NCBI RefSeq assembly: GCF_004217175.1
Contig: NZ_SHKI01000002.1
Coordinates: forward strand, 62,001 to 126,000
Direction of reading: 5' to 3'
From: Leucobacter luti
GTDB lineage: Bacteria > Actinomycetota > Actinomycetes > Actinomycetales > Microbacteriaceae
Length of the DNA: 64,000 nt
The position numbers and the translations under genes are program-made. A model generated the notes under the pieces. The model saw only the letters and a program-made list of their open reading frames with translations, was not told where the DNA came from and ran no database searches. Shown in pieces: positions 35,662 to 43,374 of the stretch (position 1 is the stretch's first letter; every line of letters begins with the position of its first letter).

Positions 35662-37584
35662 GTGTTCTTGGGGTCGTGTCGGCTCGGCGCGTCGCGCGCC
35701 CTAGGCGACATCGGTCGTGTTCTCCTGGAGGTGAACGCCAAAGTCTGGAAGGGATGCCCGCGCGTGGTGAAGTACGCAGTGAAGCTTGAACGCTCAGCAC
35801 CGCTCACCCTTCCTCGGCATCCTGATGCCCCCGAAGATGAGAATTTCACCGAATGGTGCGCGGCTGAGAAGAAATCTGGTCGTCCCCTTGCGGTCGATCT
35901 GTTCTCAGGAGCGGGAGGCCTTGGGGCGGGCGTCGAAGCAGCTGGCTGGACAGTGGTTGCTGCTGTCGATCACGACAAGGCCGCCCTGGAGACGCACCGT
36001 GCAAACTTCCGCGGACAAGCCATAGACGTTGACATGTCAGATCAGGATCAGGTCAACACCTTGATCGAGAAGCTGCGGCCACTCGGCATCGACCTCGTCG
36101 CAGGCGGACCGCCTTGCCAGCCGTTTAGTCGCGCCGGTCGGGCGAAGATCCGAAGCCTTGTCGAAGAAGGCAATCGTGACGCAGTCGACGTTCGCAAGGA
36201 GTTGTGGCGTTCTTTCATCGACGTTGTGATCGCCTTGCAGCCTCGCGCTGTCCTCATGGAGAACGTTCCTGATATGGCCATCGGTGACGACCTCATTGTG
36301 ATTCGAGAGATCGCAGAGACTCTTGAGCAAGCCGGCTACATCGTGGATTACAGGCTGCTTGACGCATGGCGGCACGGTGTCCCGCAGCATCGCAAACGGT
36401 TCATCCTTCAGGCACGTCGCGATGGCGCCGTGCCAGTTTGGCCTTCGCTCAGTACGAGCGGTCCAACCGTCCGCGATGCAATCGCAGATCTGCCCTCCTT
36501 GAACGACACGACTGGAGCCCGAGAACTGCCTTACCTGGGCGAACCGACGAGCGAGCTAGCGAAGCGCTTGCGCCCTCCAGGTGTATCGAAGGTCATTCAT
36601 GACCACATGACGCGTCCGGTGCGCGCTGACGATAGAGAAGCATTCGAGTTGATGACGTCTTCGACGCTCTACTCCGACTTGCCAGACCGCCTCAAACGAT
36701 ATCGCTCTGACACTTTCAACGATAAGTACAAGCGGCTGCCGTGGGACGACCTCAGCAGGACTATCACGGCCCATATTGCGAAGGATGGCTACTGGTATAT
36801 CCATCCATCTGAGCACCGGACGCTGACAGTCAGGGAAGCCGCACGCATCCAGACGTTCCCTGACACCTTCCGGTTTGCGGGAACACGTAGCGATGCGTTC
36901 CGACAGATCGGGAACGCGGTTCCGCCGATCCTGGGCCTGGCGGTCGCTGAATCTGTCCGTGCCAACGAGACGACTGACGAGACGTGTCGTCCTCAAGCCT
37001 CAGAGATTAGACGTCGGCTTGCGGAATGGGCGGAAGAACGCAGGAAGGATGCATGGTGGCTCTTTCCTGGCCCGGAGATGACGACACTCGCGGCCGCGTT
37101 CTCTGCGCTACTCGAGGTTCACCAGCTCCAACCTGCTCAGGCTGCGGCGACGATGGCGCCGTTTCGCGGTGTGACGCAGATCACCGAGGATGTCGTTGAC
37201 AGTATCAACGCGACCAAGTTCACCCAGGCGAGGCGGAACGCGGTTGATAAAGCGCTCGCCAGCTTCCAAAATTCCTCCGACATGGAGGAAGTAATTGCTG
37301 TGGATGGTTTGCTCCGACCGTTGCAGCAGAGTGCGTTCCGAATGCTCCGGGGAAGCAATCAACTAATTATCAACGCACGAATTGCCGGGGTCGTTGGTAT
37401 TCTGCTCGCGCTACCCGAAGCACAAAGAGGGCAGGGAACTGACATTAAGGTCGCCCTAGCGCAACTGGTTGGTGCGGGGGAGGATGCCGCATTGCGCATG
37501 GCCGCGATCCGGGCGCTGACGGAGGAAGAGGCTAGAGAGATCATCAATACCGAGCTCGCTCCGTCCGATGAAAAGGTAGCGTAG
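35662..37584 (+). CDS. C5-cytosine methyltransferase with extra C-terminal helical domain
   Basis: Up to 640 aa. The methylase core carries motif I (D-L-F-S-G-A-G-G-L-G-A-G, near residue 80), motif IV (G-G-P-P-C-Q-P-F-S, near 150), motif VI (M-E-N-V-P-D), motif VIII (Q-H-R-K-R-F-I) and motif X (R-Q-I-G-N-A-V-P-P, near 413). Residues 430-640 are an added helical domain not found in ordinary Dcm enzymes, with no nuclease motif visible. Start uncertain: 35662 is the longest frame, and GTG at 35764 after GGAAGGG is likely closer to the real one. It is followed by a dual-GHKL protein and a receiver-like protein; base composition is clearly less GC-rich than the ICE core. Confidence 0.85.
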   Translation: MFLGSCRLGASRALGDIGRVLLEVNAKVWKGCPRVVKYAVKLERSAPLTLPRHPDAPEDENFTEWCAAEKKSGRPLAVDLFSGAGGLGAGVEAAGWTVVAAVDHDKAALETHRANFRGQAIDVDMSDQDQVNTLIEKLRPLGIDLVAGGPPCQPFSRAGRAKIRSLVEEGNRDAVDVRKELWRSFIDVVIALQPRAVLMENVPDMAIGDDLIVIREIAETLEQAGYIVDYRLLDAWRHGVPQHRKRFILQARRDGAVPVWPSLSTSGPTVRDAIADLPSLNDTTGARELPYLGEPTSELAKRLRPPGVSKVIHDHMTRPVRADDREAFELMTSSTLYSDLPDRLKRYRSDTFNDKYKRLPWDDLSRTITAHIAKDGYWYIHPSEHRTLTVREAARIQTFPDTFRFAGTRSDAFRQIGNAVPPILGLAVAESVRANETTDETCRPQASEIRRRLAEWAEERRKDAWWLFPGPEMTTLAAAFSALLEVHQLQPAQAAATMAPFRGVTQITEDVVDSINATKFTQARRNAVDKALASFQNSSDMEEVIAVDGLLRPLQQSAFRMLRGSNQLIINARIAGVVGILLALPEAQRGQGTDIKVALAQLVGAGEDAALRMAAIRALTEEEAREIINTELAPSDEKVA

Positions 37585-37644
37585 ACACATGACTAGGCGG
37601 AACATCGGCTCGACTTTCCGTTCTGCCGGACCGAGGGAGCACAT

Positions 37645-39786
37645 ATGACTGAGGAAGACATCCCTCGTTTCCGTCCTCGGGCAAGGCTGCTTCAGCTCCT
37701 GGGAGACCAACTCATCGGTAGTCCCCGTCTTGCGATCTTCGAGTTAGTGAAGAACGCATACGACGCTGATGCGACGCGAGCAGAAGTCACTATGTCGCAT
37801 CTGGACACACCGGACGCGACAATTGAGGTCGTCGATGACGGTGACGGGATGTCATACGACACGCTACGAAACATCTGGCTTGTGCCCGGGCATGATCACA
37901 AGGCCAAAGATCGTGCAAAGGGTACTCGGACAACCAGAGGGCGGCTACCACTCGGCGAGAAAGGCGTGGGCCGGTTCGCTGTCCATAAGCTTGGCCGTGC
38001 GGTTGAAGTCGTGACACGCCAGGCTGATGGCCCAGAGCTGGTCTTGAAGATCGACTGGGAAGAGATCGCCAACTCAGAGTTCTTGGATGAGGCGCGCGTG
38101 GAGATCGTTGAACGCGAACCCGCGCTGTTTATCGGCAAGCAGGGAACGTCGGTAGCCGTTACCGGGCTCCGCGGCGAGCCTTGGACTCGGGGAGAAGTTC
38201 GTCGCCTCTTCCGCCAGATTACTTCGATCTCATCTCCCTTCGCGGCTCGTTCCGACGACTTCGCGGCCACGCTCATCCTCCCTCAGCAGAAGAAGTGGCT
38301 TGACGACGTTCCGGACACCGAGACCTTGCTCGAAAGTGCGCCGTGGAGATTCACCTTCTCACTCGAAGGCAACCAGTTCAGTTGGCGCTATGAGTTCCGA
38401 GGGTTTAACGGGATCGCTTTGAGTCCACGTACCGTCGAGGGGACGGAGTATGGTGTCCTGCTGGACCCTAAGGATCTCCCCGAACGCGACCAAGATTTGA
38501 TTAAGGCTGAGAAGAAGCCCCCTCGTGCGGTCAGGAGCAGCCTTGCTCATCAGGAAGGTATCGGTCCGCTCTCAGGCACGTTGATGGTCTATGACCGCGA
38601 CAAAGATGTGATCGAGAAGATCGGGCACAGCGCCTCACTACAGGAGTTCCTGAACGAAAGTGGCGGCATCCGCGTCTATCGCGATGGGATCAGAGTCTAC
38701 AACTACGGAGAGCCAGGCGACGATTGGCTTGGTCTCGACATCCGACGAGTGAACTCTCCAACGAAAAGGATCAGCAACAACATCGTCGTCGGCGCGGTCG
38801 ACCTTTCGCTGGAAGAAAGCAGGAGCCTGGAAGAAAAGACGAACCGTGAAGGGTTTGTCGAAGGTATCGCGCTTGGGCGGATGCGAGCTTTGATTCGCGG
38901 AGCGATTGCCGTTTTCGAGTCTGAGCGCAACAAGGACAAGCAGAACCTTCGGAAGCTACTGTCCAAGAAGCGTGACTCGCTGAGTGGTGGAATTGAGAAG
39001 CCACTCCAGCAGATAAAGACTCTTGCAAAGAAGAACAATCTCTCTAACGAGGTCGACCCGCTCATCGACAAAGCTCAGAAGGCATATGACGACATGCGGG
39101 AGATTATGCTCCGTGCGGGAATTTCCAGCATGTCGCTCGTGATCGTCTACCACGAGATTGATCATGGGGTCAGACTGCTGCATACCGCGCTTCGCGGAGG
39201 GGCTGACGCAACGCGTGCAGTCCAGCAGGCGCGAGACCTTGTGGCGGTGCTCGATAGCTTCGGTGATCTTCTGCGCAAAGGTCAAGCATCGGATCACGAT
39301 GTTCGCGACCTTGCTGAACGTGCCGCAGAGCTGAACTCTGTTCGTCTCTCGAACCACGACATCGATCTCGAAATACGCGTAGATCGAAGCCCGAACGCCC
39401 TCTTCGCGTTATCGAGATTCCCTCTCGGACTTGTCCTCGGCGCTGTAACCAACCTCATCGACAACAGTGTCTATTGGCTGTCCTCACGATGGCCGGAGAA
39501 CGAGGGTGACTCGAATCGCAAACTGCTGATCGCCGTCGACACCGAGTCCTACAGCGGTCCCGCATTGATAATTGCGGATAACGGGCCTGGCTTTGCTGAT
39601 GGGCTCGAAGACTCAACGGAACCCTTCTTTACACGCCGTCCCGACGGTATCGGAGTCGGCCTGTATTACGTCAACCTCATCATGCACACGATTGGCGGTT
39701 CGCTCCGCATGGTGGACACTGACCTTGTTCCGCTCGGCCCAGATTATGATGGTGCCGCGCTCGCCCTTGTCTTCCCGAGAGGTTGA
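37645..39786 (+). CDS. Dual GHKL protein: MORC/Hsp90-like ATPase plus histidine-kinase module
   Basis: A 713-aa soluble protein with two ATP-binding GHKL modules. Module 1 (residues 1-220): N-box E-L-V-K-N-A-Y-D-A-D (33-42), G1 D-D-G-D-G-M (64-69), G2 G-E-K-G-V-G-R (104-110), like MORC/MutL/Hsp90. A middle region (220-420) follows, then a coiled coil (420-490) and a putative H-box V-Y-H-E-I-D-H-G-V (candidate His503). Module 2 (595-713) is HATPase_c-like: N603/N607 box, D-N-G-P-G-F (645-650), G-I-G-V-G-L (668-673). This suggests an Hsp90-like sensor wired to a histidine kinase. The next gene, which follows the stop codon directly, encodes a receiver-like partner. Confidence 0.82.
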   Translation: MTEEDIPRFRPRARLLQLLGDQLIGSPRLAIFELVKNAYDADATRAEVTMSHLDTPDATIEVVDDGDGMSYDTLRNIWLVPGHDHKAKDRAKGTRTTRGRLPLGEKGVGRFAVHKLGRAVEVVTRQADGPELVLKIDWEEIANSEFLDEARVEIVEREPALFIGKQGTSVAVTGLRGEPWTRGEVRRLFRQITSISSPFAARSDDFAATLILPQQKKWLDDVPDTETLLESAPWRFTFSLEGNQFSWRYEFRGFNGIALSPRTVEGTEYGVLLDPKDLPERDQDLIKAEKKPPRAVRSSLAHQEGIGPLSGTLMVYDRDKDVIEKIGHSASLQEFLNESGGIRVYRDGIRVYNYGEPGDDWLGLDIRRVNSPTKRISNNIVVGAVDLSLEESRSLEEKTNREGFVEGIALGRMRALIRGAIAVFESERNKDKQNLRKLLSKKRDSLSGGIEKPLQQIKTLAKKNNLSNEVDPLIDKAQKAYDDMREIMLRAGISSMSLVIVYHEIDHGVRLLHTALRGGADATRAVQQARDLVAVLDSFGDLLRKGQASDHDVRDLAERAAELNSVRLSNHDIDLEIRVDRSPNALFALSRFPLGLVLGAVTNLIDNSVYWLSSRWPENEGDSNRKLLIAVDTESYSGPALIIADNGPGFADGLEDSTEPFFTRRPDGIGVGLYYVNLIMHTIGGSLRMVDTDLVPLGPDYDGAALALVFPRG

Positions 39787-41103
39787 ATGTTTACACCGCC
39801 GCGATTCATCGTCATCGACGACGACCTGAACCATCTTGAAGCGATCGCTACAACTATCCAGGCGCTCGGTTCTGTCTGTGCTCGCGTCCATTACACCCCC
39901 GAGAAGGACGCGCCCAAGGAATTGTTTGCTGCTGCAAGGGCGATTTTCATCGACTTGCAGCTCCAGGACCGCTCGGCGAGCAGCGACTTCAACCGTCATT
40001 TCGCGGAGATCCAGCGGATACTTGGCAAGTTTATCCAGCCGACCAACGGGCCGTACATACTTGTCCTATGGACAGATGAAGCCGGTCGAGTGGCGGAACT
40101 GCAGTCCTATCTTGAGACCAATCTCTTTGCCTCAACCCCTCATACGAAGCCGATCGCGATTGTTCCATTGTCGAAGACGGACTACATCGATATAGGAACC
40201 GGTGAACAAACAGCCGGTGATCTGGTCGAAGATATTCGCAAACACTTGAGCGCTCAACCGGCGATGAACGCGCTCGTGCAGTGGGAGGCCGAAGTGCTCA
40301 GCGCAGCAACAAGGGTCTTATCCGACATCACCACACTCACGACTGAGCTTGATGGAGACGCCCCTCTTCCGACGCTTCTTAAGCGCCTCGCAGTAGAGGC
40401 TGTTGGGCACGCGAACGCGGCCGACGATCCTCGCGCTTCTGTACATGCCGCGTTCCTTCCTCTGCTGCAAGACCACCTTCAGAACGCGTCTGAGGTGAAT
40501 GACGAATGGAGTCGCGCCTTCGAATCGGCTACTGAGCCTGCACCGGCGCTCTCGAAGGCGCAGGTGAGCATGCTGAATACCAAGCTGCATATCACCCAGC
40601 CAGATAAAGTTCGAGAGATTTCACCAGTCGCGTGGGGTGCAGTCTGCGAACCTGAGGCCAACTTCGACTGGAACGAGTTCGGGCTTGACGATGAGACCGC
40701 CTACATGGAGCAAATTCTTGCGAAGGGTGTGAGGATCGATCTTGCGAAGTACAAGGCCTCTGTCGCGCAGATCCGTATCGGCGCTGCTTGCGACTACGCT
40801 CAGAAGGCTGTGGGGCCGATACCGTACGCGTTGGCAGCGCTACTACCCGTGAAAGAGGGAGAGAAATCCCACGAGCTAAATCCGAAGTCGACTGGTTGGG
40901 TTTCCCCAGAGTTGGACCTCGGAAAAGGAATTGTCCAGATCTTCGTCGATCCCCGGTTCGTGCGAGTACGTGGTGCAAAGACTGCGGCTAGCTTTAATGC
41001 CCTCGGACGCATCAAAGAGCAACTACTTCTTGAACTTGTCTCGGTGGTCAGCCATCACAGTTCCAGGCCAGGAATCGTGCGGTTCAAAGCCACCGCGAGG
41101 TAG
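39787..41103 (+). CDS. Receiver-like domain protein, likely partner of the GHKL kinase
   Basis: A 438-aa protein. Residues 1-150 resemble a response-regulator receiver: acidic cluster I-D-D-D (11-13), candidate phospho-acceptor Asp56 in F-I-D-L-Q-L, Thr96 in L-V-L-W-T-D, and Lys121/Lys130 around K-P-I-A-I-V-P-L-S-K. Residues 150-438 form an output region of unknown fold, with no DNA-binding or nuclease motif that I recognise. Its ATG follows the stop of the GHKL gene with no gap (TGAATG), so the two proteins are made together. Function as effector or regulator is inferred from context. Confidence 0.72.
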   Translation: MFTPPRFIVIDDDLNHLEAIATTIQALGSVCARVHYTPEKDAPKELFAAARAIFIDLQLQDRSASSDFNRHFAEIQRILGKFIQPTNGPYILVLWTDEAGRVAELQSYLETNLFASTPHTKPIAIVPLSKTDYIDIGTGEQTAGDLVEDIRKHLSAQPAMNALVQWEAEVLSAATRVLSDITTLTTELDGDAPLPTLLKRLAVEAVGHANAADDPRASVHAAFLPLLQDHLQNASEVNDEWSRAFESATEPAPALSKAQVSMLNTKLHITQPDKVREISPVAWGAVCEPEANFDWNEFGLDDETAYMEQILAKGVRIDLAKYKASVAQIRIGAACDYAQKAVGPIPYALAALLPVKEGEKSHELNPKSTGWVSPELDLGKGIVQIFVDPRFVRVRGAKTAASFNALGRIKEQLLLELVSVVSHHSSRPGIVRFKATAR

Positions 41104-41325
41104 CTCTCGAACTAGGTCGCGTGTTCAGACTAGCGACACGCACGCCGCATGACGTTGCTATTCCCGCGCGACTGCGCTCAGCCTGTGCGAGATGGATACG
41201 TAGTGTTGTCGGGCTGAAAACATCAGGGCAAACCGGGCAGGCTGGTCGAATGCAAATAGTTCAACAGGCGCCTGACTCAAGCTCTCCTCAGATCGTTCAG
41301 ACTGTATGTTCCTGCGGGGATCCGC

Positions 41326-42507
41326 GTGGCTAGGCCCCGCACGCCAATTGGCACCTTCGGGAAGATCAGCCACCGCAAGATCAGCAAAGGCCACTGCGAG
41401 GCACGTGCTCGATACCGCGACTGGGATGGGAAGCTCCGGGCTGTCCAATGCACCGGTGCGACCCAAGCCGCCGCGGAACTCGCCCTGAAACGCAAGCTCG
41501 CGGAACGCTCTCTCTTCCAACCTGGCTTCGTCAGCCTCAGCGCCGACAGCAAGTTCTCCGCACTCGTGGACTATTGGCTCGAAGACATGGAGGTAGAAGA
41601 CCGACTCTCCCGCACCACGCGACTGCTCTATGAGCGCAACATGCGCACCCTCGTCGCTCCCGCATTCTCCGAACTCACCCTCCGGGAAATCGGCGTCGCA
41701 CGGTGCGACTACTTCTTGAAGCAACTCGCGAAGCAGAGCTACAACCGGGCCAGACAAGCGAGGGTCGTTCTCCGGCTCGCGCTCGGCCTGGCCGTTCGGC
41801 ACGAGGCGATCACACGGAACCCGATGGATCACGTCTCTCGCCTGCGCCGACCGGCCCGAACGCCGGATGCGTTCGAAGATTCCGACATCGCGCTCATCCG
41901 CGAGGCCGTGCGTGCGTGGGAAGGGCGACCGATCGTCGCCGGCCCCCGACCAGATGGGCAGCTAGGGCAAGTCGTCGAAGTGCTCCTCGGCACCTCGGTG
42001 CGCATTGGGGAAGTGCTTGCGATCCGCATTCGAGACCTCGACCTGCGCAGCACGATCCCAACGGTGAAGATCGCCGGCACCATCATCAGCAGGAAGGGAG
42101 AACCAACCCATAGGCAGGACCATCCGAAGACCTCCCGCTCAGTGCGGAAGATCGCACTGCCGGCGTTCGCGGTAAGAGCGATCAAGGCGAGGCTGAGGAA
42201 GCGGCTCTCGATCGACCCCGATGCGCTGCTCTTCTGCAACCGTGGCGGAGGTGCGCTGACGACCAACAACGTCCGCCGTCGCCTGCGCGACGTGATGGAG
42301 AAGGCCGGACTGACCGGTGTCACACCGCACCGTTTCCGCCGCACCGGGGCAACCGCGATCAACAACGCTGGAGGTATCGACCTCGCCGCCGAACTCCTTG
42401 GGCACACCGACCCCCGGATCACGGCACAGCACTACATCGTGCGCGACGACCTCGTGAACCCTGCCACTGCCCGGATGCTTGAAGAACGATACGGAGGAAC
42501 GGCGTAG
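41326..42507 (+). CDS. int: Tyrosine-family site-specific integrase
   Basis: A 393-aa phage/ICE-type integrase. It has an N-terminal arm-binding part (1-60), SAM-like core-binding domain (70-165) and catalytic domain (175-385) with Arg in G-T-S-V-R-I-G-E, the H-R-F-R-R box, H in L-L-G-H-T-D and the nucleophile Tyr in A-Q-H-Y-I-V. GTG start at 41326. It lies about 310 bp from the tRNA-Pro fragment that marks the element end, the standard int-att arrangement. It drives ICE integration and excision, usually with an Xis protein not seen here. Confidence 0.93.
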   Translation: MARPRTPIGTFGKISHRKISKGHCEARARYRDWDGKLRAVQCTGATQAAAELALKRKLAERSLFQPGFVSLSADSKFSALVDYWLEDMEVEDRLSRTTRLLYERNMRTLVAPAFSELTLREIGVARCDYFLKQLAKQSYNRARQARVVLRLALGLAVRHEAITRNPMDHVSRLRRPARTPDAFEDSDIALIREAVRAWEGRPIVAGPRPDGQLGQVVEVLLGTSVRIGEVLAIRIRDLDLRSTIPTVKIAGTIISRKGEPTHRQDHPKTSRSVRKIALPAFAVRAIKARLRKRLSIDPDALLFCNRGGGALTTNNVRRRLRDVMEKAGLTGVTPHRFRRTGATAINNAGGIDLAAELLGHTDPRITAQHYIVRDDLVNPATARMLEERYGGTA

Positions 42508-42819
42508 TCACAGGTGGCGAACCGGTCGGAACGGAACGTAGACAGTGACCGCTATCTGTATACGTTTCGTTCTGACGCGTTCGGCGGCCGAACTCAGGCT
42601 AAGCGCACGAGCGGCGCGGAGCAGCGAGCCGTGGATCGCGTCGGATACGGTTGCCATAAACTCGCCATAAACTAGGTTCTAAAGCGGCTCGGCAGCTAGG
42701 AAGTTGGTGGGCCAATCTAGTGGCCAACATCCTGCAAAGCGTGCAAAACGTGACGCGTTGTGCAACGCATGGAACACCAAAACCCCGGTCAAGTGGGGGA
42801 AAGTGGCCAATCCGTCTGC
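42508..42819. other. Probable attP arm region between integrase and att site
   Basis: A 312-bp non-coding stretch with repeated motifs that could be integrase arm-type sites: tandem GCCATAAACT (42653-42662 and 42664-42673), three copies resembling GTGG(G)CCAA (about 42709, 42720 and 42803) and a perfect GCGTTG-TG-CAACGC dyad (42755-42768). Confidence 0.5.
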
Positions 42820-42864
42820 CTGGGGGTCAAAGGGCTGCAGGTTCAAATCCTCTCAGGCCGACCA
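42820..42864 (+). tRNA. 3' fragment of tRNA-Pro(GGG): ICE right attachment site
   Basis: From the anticodon loop (CTGGGGG) through TCAA, the T-arm GGTTCAAATCC and the encoded ACCA end, this resembles the 3' half of an actinobacterial tRNA-Pro(GGG). The 5' half is missing: the bases before the loop cannot pair as an anticodon stem and no D-arm exists. It is therefore an att duplicate rather than a working tRNA. The T-stem has mismatches. Identity starting at the anticodon loop is the classic core site of tyrosine integrases. Confidence 0.7.
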
Positions 42865-43374
42865 GAAAGTCTTGATCAGAGACATGTCTGATCGGGACTT
42901 TTCGCTGCAGCGCCGGACGCTTTGCTTGGCGCCCGCCTGATCGGCAAGTCGCCGCGCGACCGAGCGGTGCTGCGCCAAGCTTCATCATCGCAGTCGTTTG
43001 GTGGTCGGGCCGTTGCCACGAGTGGAGGATTCGAGCGCGAGCGTGCGGCTTCCCTGTGGCGTGAAAGCCGCACACTCGTGACGGAGCCGCACGCTCGTGG
43101 CGGGGGTGTTCCGCGAGGTCCGGCGCTCGGAGGGTAGCTCTGCACCTGTCTTGGCGGCGAGGAGCTGGGTGAGCGGGGCGATTCGCTCGCTGGCCTCGAG
43201 CCTGCTCGCCAGTGTCGAGGGGGAGGGGCCGGGGCGCGTAGCCGCGATCAGTACGCGTGGCTCGGGCGGGCCGTTGCGCCCGATCGGCTCCGCTCGCAGG
43301 ATCACCCCGCGCATCACCCTGCGCCCCGGCCCACACGGCCCCACAAAAATATGAACATGGTGTAATTTCAACTT
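42865..43374. other. Non-coding chromosomal flank with inverted repeats
   Basis: 510 bp between the ICE end and the surface protein gene. It holds a 13-bp motif in three copies: CGAGCGTGCGGCT (43038-43050) inverted against AGCCGCACACTCG (43066-43078) and AGCCGCACGCTCG (43085-43097). No gene is convincing. The promoter of the next gene is probably in the AT-rich last 30 bp. Confidence 0.4.

Noticed and set aside
42820..42864. Complete tRNA-Pro gene
   Set aside because: Only anticodon loop to ACCA is present; no D-arm or 5' acceptor strand, so scored as an att fragment.
42827..43336. 169-codon minus-strand frame over the att site and chromosomal flank
   Set aside because: It would run through the tRNA fragment, lacks a ribosome site and resembles nothing.
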